The position numbers were made by a program, and so were the translations under genes. 64,000 nucleotides of DNA from Candidatus Binatia bacterium (lineage in GTDB: Bacteria; Desulfobacterota; Binatia; UBA12015), in assembly GCA_029248525.1 (NCBI GenBank), contig JAQWJE010000057.1:62001-126000 (forward strand), read 5' to 3'. Positions 27,620 through 35,783 of this stretch are shown here, piece by piece (the stretch's first letter is position 1; every line of letters begins with the position of its first letter). Under the pieces are notes generated by a model. It was not told the origin of the DNA. It saw only the letters and a list, made by a program, of their open reading frames with translations, and did no database searches.

Positions 27620-30063
27620 GAGGCGTCTCCTTCGGGCGAACCGGTCGGATAGGCGGCCGCGGTGAAGTCGTCGATCGACGCCGCCAGATTGCTGGCGATG
27701 CAGGCAGCGGCGTCCGTGGCGTTACCGGTAGCCCCGCATCCTGCGAGTCCTGTCCAATCCTTGCAACGGGAGAGACGCTTCTCGGTTTTCACTGCGAGTT
27801 TGGCGAGTGCTGCCGCTCGATTGGTCTGGCAGTTCAGGCTGGAGTCGCCAGGCAGTCGTTCGGCCTCGCAACGAGAAATTTCCTTGGCCCAGCCAAGCGC
27901 TTCCTTTTCAGCAGATTTTGCCAGCAGCAGCTGACATTTCTGTGCGTCGCGGGAGAGCGTGGTTGTCGGGAATGTCGGCGGGGCCTCGCCATAGGCAGAT
28001 TCCAGTGCGACGCCGCCATAGGCCTCAGCCAGACATTGCGCACATGTCCCAAGGTCCTCGACGGTGTTGAGGGTGGTCGACCAGGAACACGGCGCGGGGC
28101 ATACGGCCTGATGTCCGAGAGACTGGCCTGTCAGCCCTTCGCCAGCGCATTTGGAGTCGCGAAGCCCGCCGATGCGACTGGCGATATCCGCGCGAGCCGA
28201 GTTCAGTTTTTCGTCCCGGCTTGCCGTATCGCAGCTGAGCCCACGGGCCTCGCGGAGAAGGCAGACGTTCCAGGTTTTCGTCCACGATTTGAGGTATTTG
28301 GCCTGCGTTCGGTCGACGTTTTTGACACAGGAGGCTTCAATTTTTTTATCGGCTGTGACCACCGACCGTGCCATGGCGACCGGCTCGGACTTGCCGTGCT
28401 CCTCCCAGAGATCGAAGAGAATCGGTCCCGAGGCGTTGGTGGTGTTTTCGTCTTTCAGAAACTCGACGTATTCTTTCGACGAGGTCTGGTAATAGAGAGT
28501 GACCTCGGCGCGCTCGGCGCCTGGCACGTCGTAGACGGCGTCGGCCCAATACTCTCCATCCGCGAAGTCGGCACCAACGGGCTCGGCGCCGACCGCTGCG
28601 AAGGCAGCCTCGTCATAGCCCCGGGGTGGAATCCGGCGATCCTCGAAAATGGCGTTGCTCAGGACCAGATGGAAACTCTTGCCGGCTTGCTTGCCGACTT
28701 CAGCGGCCCAATCTTCGGTCATCCCCATGCGGACCTGAAAGATCTCCAGCTCTGGGTCATGATCGACATCGCCAGGTTCCGCTTCGGCCCCGATCAGAGT
28801 CGCTGTTGCGAAGACATAGCGACCGGACTCGAGGACGAGATGATCGTCGGCATCAAAGGCACGCACGTGCAGCCACATCCTCCGGCCTTCGGGATAGCCA
28901 GTGGGTAATTTATGCCCCGTTCGGTTGATGATCCGGACCGCGAGCTCGCCGTTTTCCAAATGCGTGCTCAGGTCGGCCGAACGTTGCAAAAAGTCGGTCG
29001 CCGCAGCCGCGCTGCGGTCGAGGAGAGCCGCGTCGACTTCATCGCCAAAAATCGGATGGTATGGCAGCACCTTCGGGATGAAGGTGTTGGCGCCCAGGAG
29101 GCTGTGCAGGGGCATATCATCGCGAAGCGGTGCATTTTTGGCATCCCGCCCAGTGACGTCGGGCATATGACAATCCTGACAAGTGGTCAGCAGCGGGTTG
29201 TTGCCGCCAAACCGAGGGTCGACGACGCCATTGGTTGCGAACTCGCTCAGTTTCCATTCGGTGAAGGTCAGCTGTTCGGGAAAGCCCTCGTCCGGATTGC
29301 CCGGCTCGTCGAGCTCGTTGATGACATAATCCCCATTGCTGTCGCGCGTAAACATGGTGTTACGCAGGTCATGGCAGGTGCCGCAGAGGTCCGCGCTTTG
29401 ATGAAAGGGGGAGATCAGCGTCGAGCGGTTCGGTAAATGAGGATCTCCGCCGTTGTCGGCAACAACATCAAAAGGCCCGCGCATGCGGTCTTTCGGGTCG
29501 ATCACCATCATCGCATTCGCAAATATCATGACGGGTTCGGTCAAAGCGGCGAGGATCGCCGCATCTTCGGCCGGTGCTCCGGCGACACCGAGGGGGTCGA
29601 CCATTCGGTGGCAGATATTGCATTGCACGCCTTCGCGGTCCGCGGCCGTCATTTGCGAGCCATCTTCAGGGCTGGAGCGCCCCTGCAGCCAGCCGCCAGG
29701 AAGGTGGCACCGCAAACAGGTCTCGCCAGAATGGTCCGCATCCTGATTGGCGACGGCGAGCGCCGCCCAGAAAAGCGGATCACGACCGGATTGTGCCATC
29801 ATGGAGCCGGCCCAGTTTCGGTAGGGCTCCACCTCGTCCTGATTATAATCCGAGTGACAGTTGGTGCAGGACGACGGATCCGAGATCGGATGGTCGAGCA
29901 TCAAAGGTTGCGTGCCGGGAGCCAGGAAATCTCGCATCGTGGTGGGATAGGGAGAAGCCTGACTTTGAGGGCTGCTGACCGCGATCAGGGCCAGCACCAG
30001 AAAGGAAAGCGAGGCGCACCACAGGGATGCGCCTCGCTGGAAAACGTAGGTTCCTTTTTTCAT
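27616..30063 (-). CDS. Secreted pentaheme c-type cytochrome with Cys-rich helical modules
   Basis: 815 aa from ATG 30063. Signal peptide 1-37. Five CxxCH sites at 66-70, 116-120, 148-152, 227-231 and 295-299, all in the N-terminal 300 residues, resembling cytochrome c554-like or multihaem oxidoreductase domains. Residues 340-590 are beta-rich with TGHKLPTGYPEGRR, seen in some multihaem cytochromes. The C-terminus has two C-x21-C modules separated by a CPAPC...CAQC section. It sits between the beta-helix gene (28-base gap) and the monoheme gene (ATGA overlap). Likely extracellular electron transfer; substrate unknown. Confidence 0.88.
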   Translation of the reverse strand: MKKGTYVFQRGASLWCASLSFLVLALIAVSSPQSQASPYPTTMRDFLAPGTQPLMLDHPISDPSSCTNCHSDYNQDEVEPYRNWAGSMMAQSGRDPLFWAALAVANQDADHSGETCLRCHLPGGWLQGRSSPEDGSQMTAADREGVQCNICHRMVDPLGVAGAPAEDAAILAALTEPVMIFANAMMVIDPKDRMRGPFDVVADNGGDPHLPNRSTLISPFHQSADLCGTCHDLRNTMFTRDSNGDYVINELDEPGNPDEGFPEQLTFTEWKLSEFATNGVVDPRFGGNNPLLTTCQDCHMPDVTGRDAKNAPLRDDMPLHSLLGANTFIPKVLPYHPIFGDEVDAALLDRSAAAATDFLQRSADLSTHLENGELAVRIINRTGHKLPTGYPEGRRMWLHVRAFDADDHLVLESGRYVFATATLIGAEAEPGDVDHDPELEIFQVRMGMTEDWAAEVGKQAGKSFHLVLSNAIFEDRRIPPRGYDEAAFAAVGAEPVGADFADGEYWADAVYDVPGAERAEVTLYYQTSSKEYVEFLKDENTTNASGPILFDLWEEHGKSEPVAMARSVVTADKKIEASCVKNVDRTQAKYLKSWTKTWNVCLLREARGLSCDTASRDEKLNSARADIASRIGGLRDSKCAGEGLTGQSLGHQAVCPAPCSWSTTLNTVEDLGTCAQCLAEAYGGVALESAYGEAPPTFPTTTLSRDAQKCQLLLAKSAEKEALGWAKEISRCEAERLPGDSSLNCQTNRAAALAKLAVKTEKRLSRCKDWTGLAGCGATGNATDAAACIASNLAASIDDFTAAAYPTGSPEGDAS

Positions 30064-30091
30064 TGAATTGAGTTCAGGTTTGCGAAAAACC

Positions 30092-32125
30092 TCAGAACAG
30101 TACAGGCCCGTCCACAAAGGAACCACTCACGGAAGGAAAGAGCGGATCGGGATAAGGGCCCGGCTGCGGCACAACGGTTGCCGGATCGATACATTCCGTT
30201 CCAAGCGTCGAGGTGTAGGACGGTTGAACGGTAATGTTGTTATTCCAGGCATTGACGTAGGCGGGGTTCGTCTGGCCGCCGAGCGGCAGGATCAAGGCCT
30301 GCCCTTCGAGGCCGGAAGGAATACCGCCGTCAGCATCGTAGCCATTGTTGAAGAGATAGTTGTTCCGGAAACAGTTGCCTTCCAATGCCTGTGGGTCGCT
30401 GGTTGGATCGAAGCTCCCCGGCGCCACGAATACATTAACGGTCTCCTGGTCAATCATGAGCAGACCGACCGATCTGTTGTCACGAATCTCGTTGAACCGA
30501 TACTGCGTGAATCGGTCCGAGATGGTCATCATGCCCGTGCCCGGAACCGCGTTGCAGACCGCACCGCCTTCACAATGGTTCGAGATATTATTCTGCGCGA
30601 TATAGTTGTGGTGGATATCGTGATCGCGCGAAATCTGCAGGCGCGGGCTGGTCAGCTTGAAGATCAGAAGACCGGCCGTATTGTCGTAGGCGATATTATT
30701 ATGGACGTCGCATCGACCCGAGTTCTCGATTTCGGCGCCGGCCGGATGGTCCCAGGCCTTGTTGAAACGAACTTCGCAATCGACGGTTTGGCCCACATAG
30801 ATCCCGGCATCCACGGTGCTATTGGCGTCAGTGGTCTCGACCAGCACGTTGGTGCTTTTGACGGGGTAGACAAGGTAGGTCGATTCCCGGTCTCCTTCAC
30901 CCGTGAGATCGCGCATCACGAGTTGGTCGGCGCCCGAAACGAAGACACCGTTCTCAGCCCAGGCATTGCCTATTTCGCCGAAGGCCAGAGACTGGAAAAC
31001 GAGATTTTCGAGGGGCAGCTGCGGGGGGGCGGATGTCGCGTTAAAGCCATTCGCTTCCCCAGCTGTCGCGGGCACGAACAAGGGGCGCTGATCCTGAGCC
31101 GAACCGCAGCCGACAAATTCAAGGTTGCCGCGATCCAGAAATACGGACTGGGTGTACCTGCCGGAGCGAAGGAGTAATTTGGTTCCATCGGCGGCCGCAT
31201 CGGCGGCATCCTGCACGCTGTCGGCGTTGCTGAGGACAGTGGCTTTCTCGCCGTAGGCCAGTCCGGCGACATGGGCGCCATAGCCGTAGCTCTCGCCGAT
31301 TACGCAGGCGCTGAGATCGGCAACGGTCGTCGATCCACTACAGGCCGACATGACTTCGATCAGCCCCGTCGTCTGAACCGGACCGCAGTCCTTCTGGAGT
31401 TTTTCTTCGGCTTTGTCGAAAAGCTTCTGGAGCTTTTCCGCCGTCTTGGTTTCGGTCGGAGGCGTATAGGTCCCATTGGCTACAGAGCCAAAGCAGACCT
31501 GGCCCAGATCTCCGGCCGTGCCGATTTTGATCTGCTTGCCCATGCAGCGAGAGATGGTTGTGATAGCCCCGGTGGACACTTTGATGCCTTCGCTGGCGAC
31601 TCGTCGGCTACATTTCTTGAGGTCGGAATCTTCGATGCCAAGTTCGAGCGAGATACCGTGTGTATTGCCCGAGAGCACTTCGCCGATGGTATGAACCTGA
31701 CCGATCAGGCAGCTGGTCGTCTCGGCGCCACTGCCGCGAAAAGGTGCCGACGCCCATACGTTGTCGAGGGCGCCGTCCGCGACAGCGGCCGTACCGCAGT
31801 CCTTGTCGACCAACTCCACAATCTTCAGGTAGGCCTTGTCGAGCCTTTCCTGATCTTTCGCCGTCAGACAATCCTGCGGGGCGACCTTGGAGCTCGCCAT
31901 ACATTTGTTCTGCGCCGTGGTGATTTTCTTGAGATACTTCTTGGATTCCAGAACCAGACGCTTCTGACATTTTTGGGCGTCCTTGGACGGGACCGTCGCG
32001 TAGGTAATTTCAGGCGGGTCGACCGTACCATTCCAGGTGAAGGCAGCGGCTGCGGTCTGGGGCAGCGAGACGATACCGATGGCCACGACTGCCAGGGTAA
32101 GTTTCGTGGAGAGAGACGGGTGCAT
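30092..32125 (-). CDS. Secreted parallel beta-helix protein with N-terminal Cys-rich helical modules
   Basis: 677 aa, ATG 32125 behind AGGAGG. Signal peptide 1-27 (PQTAAAAF). Residues about 53-290 contain two C-x21-C modules. From about 300 to the end is a right-handed parallel beta-helix: short repeats rich in Asn and Ile/Val (NNIAYDNTAGLLI, HHNYIAQNNIS, FNEIRDNRSVGLLMI), as in polysaccharide-acting or copper-binding NosD-like proteins. No catalytic site recognised. It is the first gene of the cytochrome run and therefore a defining part of it. Confidence 0.88.
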   Translation of the reverse strand: MHPSLSTKLTLAVVAIGIVSLPQTAAAAFTWNGTVDPPEITYATVPSKDAQKCQKRLVLESKKYLKKITTAQNKCMASSKVAPQDCLTAKDQERLDKAYLKIVELVDKDCGTAAVADGALDNVWASAPFRGSGAETTSCLIGQVHTIGEVLSGNTHGISLELGIEDSDLKKCSRRVASEGIKVSTGAITTISRCMGKQIKIGTAGDLGQVCFGSVANGTYTPPTETKTAEKLQKLFDKAEEKLQKDCGPVQTTGLIEVMSACSGSTTVADLSACVIGESYGYGAHVAGLAYGEKATVLSNADSVQDAADAAADGTKLLLRSGRYTQSVFLDRGNLEFVGCGSAQDQRPLFVPATAGEANGFNATSAPPQLPLENLVFQSLAFGEIGNAWAENGVFVSGADQLVMRDLTGEGDRESTYLVYPVKSTNVLVETTDANSTVDAGIYVGQTVDCEVRFNKAWDHPAGAEIENSGRCDVHNNIAYDNTAGLLIFKLTSPRLQISRDHDIHHNYIAQNNISNHCEGGAVCNAVPGTGMMTISDRFTQYRFNEIRDNRSVGLLMIDQETVNVFVAPGSFDPTSDPQALEGNCFRNNYLFNNGYDADGGIPSGLEGQALILPLGGQTNPAYVNAWNNNITVQPSYTSTLGTECIDPATVVPQPGPYPDPLFPSVSGSFVDGPVLF

Positions 32126-32173
32126 GGTGATCCTCCTGTGGGACACGACTTGGTTTGAATTGCGGTTTTTGGT

Positions 32174-32214
32174 CATGACGAGTGTCATGGGGCGAGAGCA
32201 TGACTTTCGTCATG
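32174..32214. promoter_or_regulatory. Twin palindromes CATGAC-N4-GTCATG
   Basis: Two perfect 6+6 inverted repeats, CATGACGAGTGTCATG (32174-32189) and CATGACTTTCGTCATG (32199-32214), have identical arms, different spacers and centres 25 bases apart. They lie 49-89 bases before the ATG of the beta-helix gene, exactly where a dimeric regulator would control the secreted cytochrome run. No regulator gene adjoins. The rest of 32126-32410 shows no gene. Confidence 0.7.
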
Positions 32215-32410
32215 TGTATCCCTCCCACACACTTGGCTCCGAGGTCAACGTTTGATTTGCCAATCAGGTCCGAAATTGTGGCGATTTCCATAATTTCTTC
32301 AAGACAGAATTGACGCACCGCGTCCTGCAGGGCGCTCTCTGGCGCCAGCCGTCAAATCAAACTAGCGCCGGAGATGACGCGGCGCGCCTTGCGGGTTGGC
32401 GAAGAGAATT

Positions 32411-33346
32411 TCAGGCGGTGCGAAAGGCTTCCCGGAGATTTTGCGAAGCCCGCTCGACGGCCTGTCGGGCTTTGGGGAGCATATCGTGCATGCCGAAGAA
32501 CCCGTGGATGACGCCGTCGTAGCGCATCAGATCGCAAGGAATGCCGGCCTCGATCAGTTTGTGCGCGAATGCTTCTCCTTCATCGCGGAGCGGATCGAAT
32601 TCGGCGGTCAGCACCGTGGCTGACGGAAGGTTGGCCAGATTCTGACTGCATATCGGGGTGAAGTAGGGGTTGTTCCGGTCGGCCGGGGATCCCTGATAAT
32701 GCCCCCAAAACCATCGCATGGCCTCGGCGGTCAGGAAGTAGCCCTCGCGGTTTTCTTCGAATGACGGTGTGGCACAACGGGAGTCGACTGCCGGGTAGAT
32801 CAATAGCTGGTGCGAGAGCGCCGGTCCTGATTCATCGCGAAGGCGCAAGGCGGTCGCGGCCGCGAGATTTCCACCGGCTGAATCCCCGCTGACGGCCAAT
32901 CGACTCGGGTCGCCGCCTAACGAGGCCGCATTTGTGGCAGCCCAGCGAGTGGCGGCGCAACAATCATCGAGCGGGGCGGGGAAGGGGTTTTCCGGCGCGA
33001 GGCGGTAGTCCACAGAAATCACGATACAGCCGGCGTGATTGGCCAGTCGTCTCGCGGTGCCGTCGTGCGTATCCAGATTACAGAGGACCCATCCCCCGCC
33101 GTGGAAAAACATGAGTACGGGTAACGGTCCTTGGCCGTCCGGTGTGTAGATGCGCACGGGAATAGGAGTCTCGGGCCCCGGGATGGTGCGATTTTCAACT
33201 TTGGCCACCGGCTCCGGGTTCGCGTTGAGAGCCGAGGTTGCGCCCATGGCCAAACGGGCATTCTCCACGGTCAGCTCTGCCAGATCGGGCGCATCGGGGG
33301 GCGACATCACGCTCAAAATTTGTCGCACATCTTCATCGAGAGGCAT
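32411..33346 (-). CDS. Alpha/beta hydrolase, hormone-sensitive-lipase family
   Basis: 311 aa, cytoplasmic. It has the HGGGW oxyanion motif near residue 81, nucleophile Ser in GDSAGG near 154, Asp in EFDPLRDEG and His in VIHGFF, a complete catalytic triad. The family hydrolyses short- to medium-chain carboxylic esters and lactones. It follows the YHS gene by 18 bases on the same strand. Its stop is followed by the promoter region of the beta-helix operon. Confidence 0.95.
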   Translation of the reverse strand: MPLDEDVRQILSVMSPPDAPDLAELTVENARLAMGATSALNANPEPVAKVENRTIPGPETPIPVRIYTPDGQGPLPVLMFFHGGGWVLCNLDTHDGTARRLANHAGCIVISVDYRLAPENPFPAPLDDCCAATRWAATNAASLGGDPSRLAVSGDSAGGNLAAATALRLRDESGPALSHQLLIYPAVDSRCATPSFEENREGYFLTAEAMRWFWGHYQGSPADRNNPYFTPICSQNLANLPSATVLTAEFDPLRDEGEAFAHKLIEAGIPCDLMRYDGVIHGFFGMHDMLPKARQAVERASQNLREAFRTA

Positions 33347-33364
33347 GGTTGCTCCGGTTTGCCC

Positions 33365-33838
33365 TTATTCGGCTTCGAGTTTTTGCCAGGCGAGGTCGGT
33401 CTGCTCGAGCAGGGCGGCATCCCCGCCTCTTTCTGTCGCAGCCGCGTTCCAGTCCCGGCGTCCGTCGCCGAGGTAGCTCTTATGAAAAAGCAGGAGACGA
33501 TCATTCACGATTTTCCAGCTGCCGGGCTGGATATCTTCGCGATCATCGTCGTCCAGCACGCCCCACGCGCAATATCCCCCATAGGCGGGAACAAACCGGT
33601 CGGGGTTGTTCTGGAAGCGCGTCTGGTTCCGCTGATCAAAAAACCGATAGAGCCCGCCTTCGTGGGTCACGGTGATCGTCGGTTTTCCCATCCGGGGCAC
33701 GCCATCGAAGTACGAGACCGGGTCGAACCCCTTGATGGCGGTCCCGTCGTCGAGGTTTACCTCCGCCAAGGCGTGCGCGGGGATCAGCAGCGCCAGCATC
33801 AGCAGCAGCAGGTTCCTTGTCCAAGAGCAATTAGCCAC
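33365..33838 (-). CDS. Secreted YHS-domain protein
   Basis: 157 aa with a signal peptide (LLLLMLALLIPAHALA). The YHS-like core is visible: AIKGFDPVSYF near residue 34, then RFVPAYGGYCAWGV near 85, in which Tyr, His and Ser-like positions can bind metal or small ligands. Function of this periplasmic subfamily is not established. First gene of a two-gene run with the esterase. The 258-base gap upstream holds the hairpin at 34032. Confidence 0.88.
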   Translation of the reverse strand: MANCSWTRNLLLLMLALLIPAHALAEVNLDDGTAIKGFDPVSYFDGVPRMGKPTITVTHEGGLYRFFDQRNQTRFQNNPDRFVPAYGGYCAWGVLDDDDREDIQPGSWKIVNDRLLLFHKSYLGDGRRDWNAAATERGGDAALLEQTDLAWQKLEAE

Positions 33839-34031
33839 ATCGTTTGACTGTCTCTGAATCGGACTCGTTGCAAGCCCCTCGACAGAAAAGCTCCGTTTTC
33901 ATTGCGCTTTATCCGTAATATCAACGATTTTACCGGGTGGATCTACGATAGGGGGTAGCAGCTTGCCCTTATCTAGGCATTTCCCTATAAAGGAAAACCC
34001 ATAGACAATTTGGGACTTCTCGAAAAAGAGA

Positions 34032-34081
34032 GGCCTGACCTTCAGGTACGTTCCCTCGGGGGAGGGGTACTCGGTCAGGCC
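34032..34081 (+). promoter_or_regulatory. Long 5' leader hairpin
   Basis: GGCCTGACC pairs with GGTCAGGCC (34032-34040, 34073-34081), enclosing GTAC/GTAC and CCCTC/GAGGG stems. Together they form one 50-base stem with small internal loops. It ends 16 bases before the ATG of the following gene, just ahead of its GGAGG ribosome site. No T-tract follows, so a translational control element or protein-binding leader fits better than a terminator. Confidence 0.5.
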
Positions 34082-34097
34082 GGTTGGAGGACTCATC

Positions 34098-34487
34098 ATG
34101 GACGGACTTTCCAAACATGCCCTGGACCATTCTTTCGAATCACTCACCCCTGATATTGCACTACCCGACCAATTTGGAGACCTCTGGGGTCGAGCCAATC
34201 GTACGGATCCCGAGCCTCGATTAGCGATCGCTGTTCTGCAGCTCGCCGTCGTCGATTTCTGCAAGTTCGGACGCTCTCTGCGCGAGAGCGAGCAGCGGGT
34301 CTATCGCAAGGCACGCAATTGGATTCTGTCTTCCAATCGCGACTGGCCCTACTCATTCGCCAATATTTGCGAAGCGATCGGCGTTTCGCCCGAGAATCTG
34401 CGCGAGGCATTGGTGACGGGTTCCCTCGACGATCACAACCGAACCTTGCGGGATGTGGGAAAGTTGTTGGACATCGGGAGGGGCTGA
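34098..34487 (+). CDS. Small helical protein of unknown function, regulator-like
   Basis: 129 aa, ATG with GGAGG eight bases ahead. The C-terminal half (RKARNWILSSNRDWPYSFANICEAIGVSPENLREAL, here split by me at residues 73-108) has an Ala/Ile/Leu helix-turn-helix rhythm with a Trp-Pro-Tyr-Ser-Phe core. I associate similar sequences with small putative DNA-binding proteins of deltaproteobacteria, but I cannot name the family. A long leader hairpin precedes it, which hints at post-transcriptional control. Followed by dacB after 46 bases. Confidence 0.75.
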   Translation: MDGLSKHALDHSFESLTPDIALPDQFGDLWGRANRTDPEPRLAIAVLQLAVVDFCKFGRSLRESEQRVYRKARNWILSSNRDWPYSFANICEAIGVSPENLREALVTGSLDDHNRTLRDVGKLLDIGRG

Positions 34488-34533
34488 ACCCGGCGCCTTC
34501 CCAGGCGTGACGCCGTCTGCCAAAACGAGGCCG

Positions 34534-35745
34534 ATGATTGGGCGTCACGCAGTCTGGGTTCTGAACATATTTGTCGTCATGGCAGGCGGGCTGCTTGCCG
34601 ACCCATCTGCCTGCCTGGCACTCGAGTCCAGGCTGCAGGCGCGGGCTCTGGAGATCTTCGGAGAAGATCAGGGGATTTACTTTGTCTCCGAGGTGGGGTC
34701 GCCTCTGGTGGCGATCGAGCCGGACCGCCCGCTGATTCCAGCGTCGCTCAGCAAGATCCCGGCAACCACGGCCATCCTTGGCCGGCTGGACCCCGACCAC
34801 AGGTTTCGGACCCGTGTGATCTACCGCGGAGGATCGGCAGCCTCGACCGCGACCCGTCCCGGTGACCTGGTGGTCGAGGCCTCGGGTGACCCGTTTCTGG
34901 TCTCGGAAAGCCTGCTGTGGATCGGCTCGGAGGTAGCCGCGCGCGGCTACGGGCGTCTCGATGGCTCGCTTGAGGTTCGCGGCCCTCTTTTTCTGAACTG
35001 GAAACCGCAGGCGGACCCTCGCGCGACCCGCCGACTCCTGACCCGCAAGCCTTCTGCCGCCCAGCGCGCGGCTACCGAGGCGATCTTTCCCGGCGCGATG
35101 CAGCCCGGCCCGCTGGTTGCGTTCGGCGGCCAATCGTTCCCGGATGCCGGCGAGGTGGTCGTGCTCACCTATATCTCGCCACCGCTGCTGCCCATCCTGA
35201 AGGAACTCAACGCGTATTCCAATAACGTCTTCCACGACTTTGCCGAGGCCGTAGGAGGCGTCGGCTTCGTGCAGGCCGATGCGCGCCAGCGTTCCCCGGA
35301 CCTGCCGGCAGGCGAGATCGTGATCGAAAATGGCGCCGGCCTGAGTCGGGAAAATCGTCTCAGTGCCCGGGCTGTCGTGGACCAGATCGAGATCCTGGAA
35401 GACGTCCTTGCCGCCCAAGGCGCTCGGCTCCGCGATGTGCTGCCGGTAGCCGGTGTTGACCCCGGCACGCTGGCCGATCGCCTGGGTGGCGCCAGCGCCC
35501 GCGGCGCGGTCGTGGGCAAGACCGGCACCCTTCCCTCGGTAGAGGTCTCGGCCCTGGCGGGCGTGGTCTCGACCCGTCGCTTTGGCCGGATCACCTTTGT
35601 CATCCTCAACCACGGCCTGCCGGTCGCGGAGGCGCGCCGCAAGCAGGATGCGTTTCTGAACCTTGTTCTGCGCGAGGCCGGCGCTCGCCCGCTTGCCTAC
35701 GAGCGCCCGGCAGGACGCGCCCTTTCGCTGGGACAAATTCGCTGA
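34534..35745 (+). CDS. dacB: D-alanyl-D-alanine carboxypeptidase, S13 family (PBP4)
   Basis: Start at ATG 34534 (GTG 34507 possible). 403 aa with a signal peptide. The penicillin-binding motifs are complete: SxxK at Ser71-Lys74 (SLSK), SNN in AYSNNVFHDF, and KTG in VGKTGTLPS. The S13 family trims the terminal D-Ala and cleaves peptide cross-links in the periplasm. It is shorter than E. coli PBP4 (about 477 aa), with a reduced insert between the first two motifs. The C-terminal codons lie within a 14-bp tandem repeat. Confidence 0.92.
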   Translation: MIGRHAVWVLNIFVVMAGGLLADPSACLALESRLQARALEIFGEDQGIYFVSEVGSPLVAIEPDRPLIPASLSKIPATTAILGRLDPDHRFRTRVIYRGGSAASTATRPGDLVVEASGDPFLVSESLLWIGSEVAARGYGRLDGSLEVRGPLFLNWKPQADPRATRRLLTRKPSAAQRAATEAIFPGAMQPGPLVAFGGQSFPDAGEVVVLTYISPPLLPILKELNAYSNNVFHDFAEAVGGVGFVQADARQRSPDLPAGEIVIENGAGLSRENRLSARAVVDQIEILEDVLAAQGARLRDVLPVAGVDPGTLADRLGGASARGAVVGKTGTLPSVEVSALAGVVSTRRFGRITFVILNHGLPVAEARRKQDAFLNLVLREAGARPLAYERPAGRALSLGQIR

Positions 35746-35774
35746 GGCAAATTCGCTAAGGCAAATTCGCGGAG
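35733..35774. repeat. 14-bp tandem repeat, three copies, spanning the dacB stop
   Basis: Three direct copies of GCAAATTCGCTGAG-like units (first copy starting AC, third ending CGGAG) run from the last codons of dacB past its TGA. The stop codon lies inside the first copy. The repeat is thus recent and confined to the gene end. Confidence 0.9.
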
Positions 35775-35783
35775 GTCGCTCGA

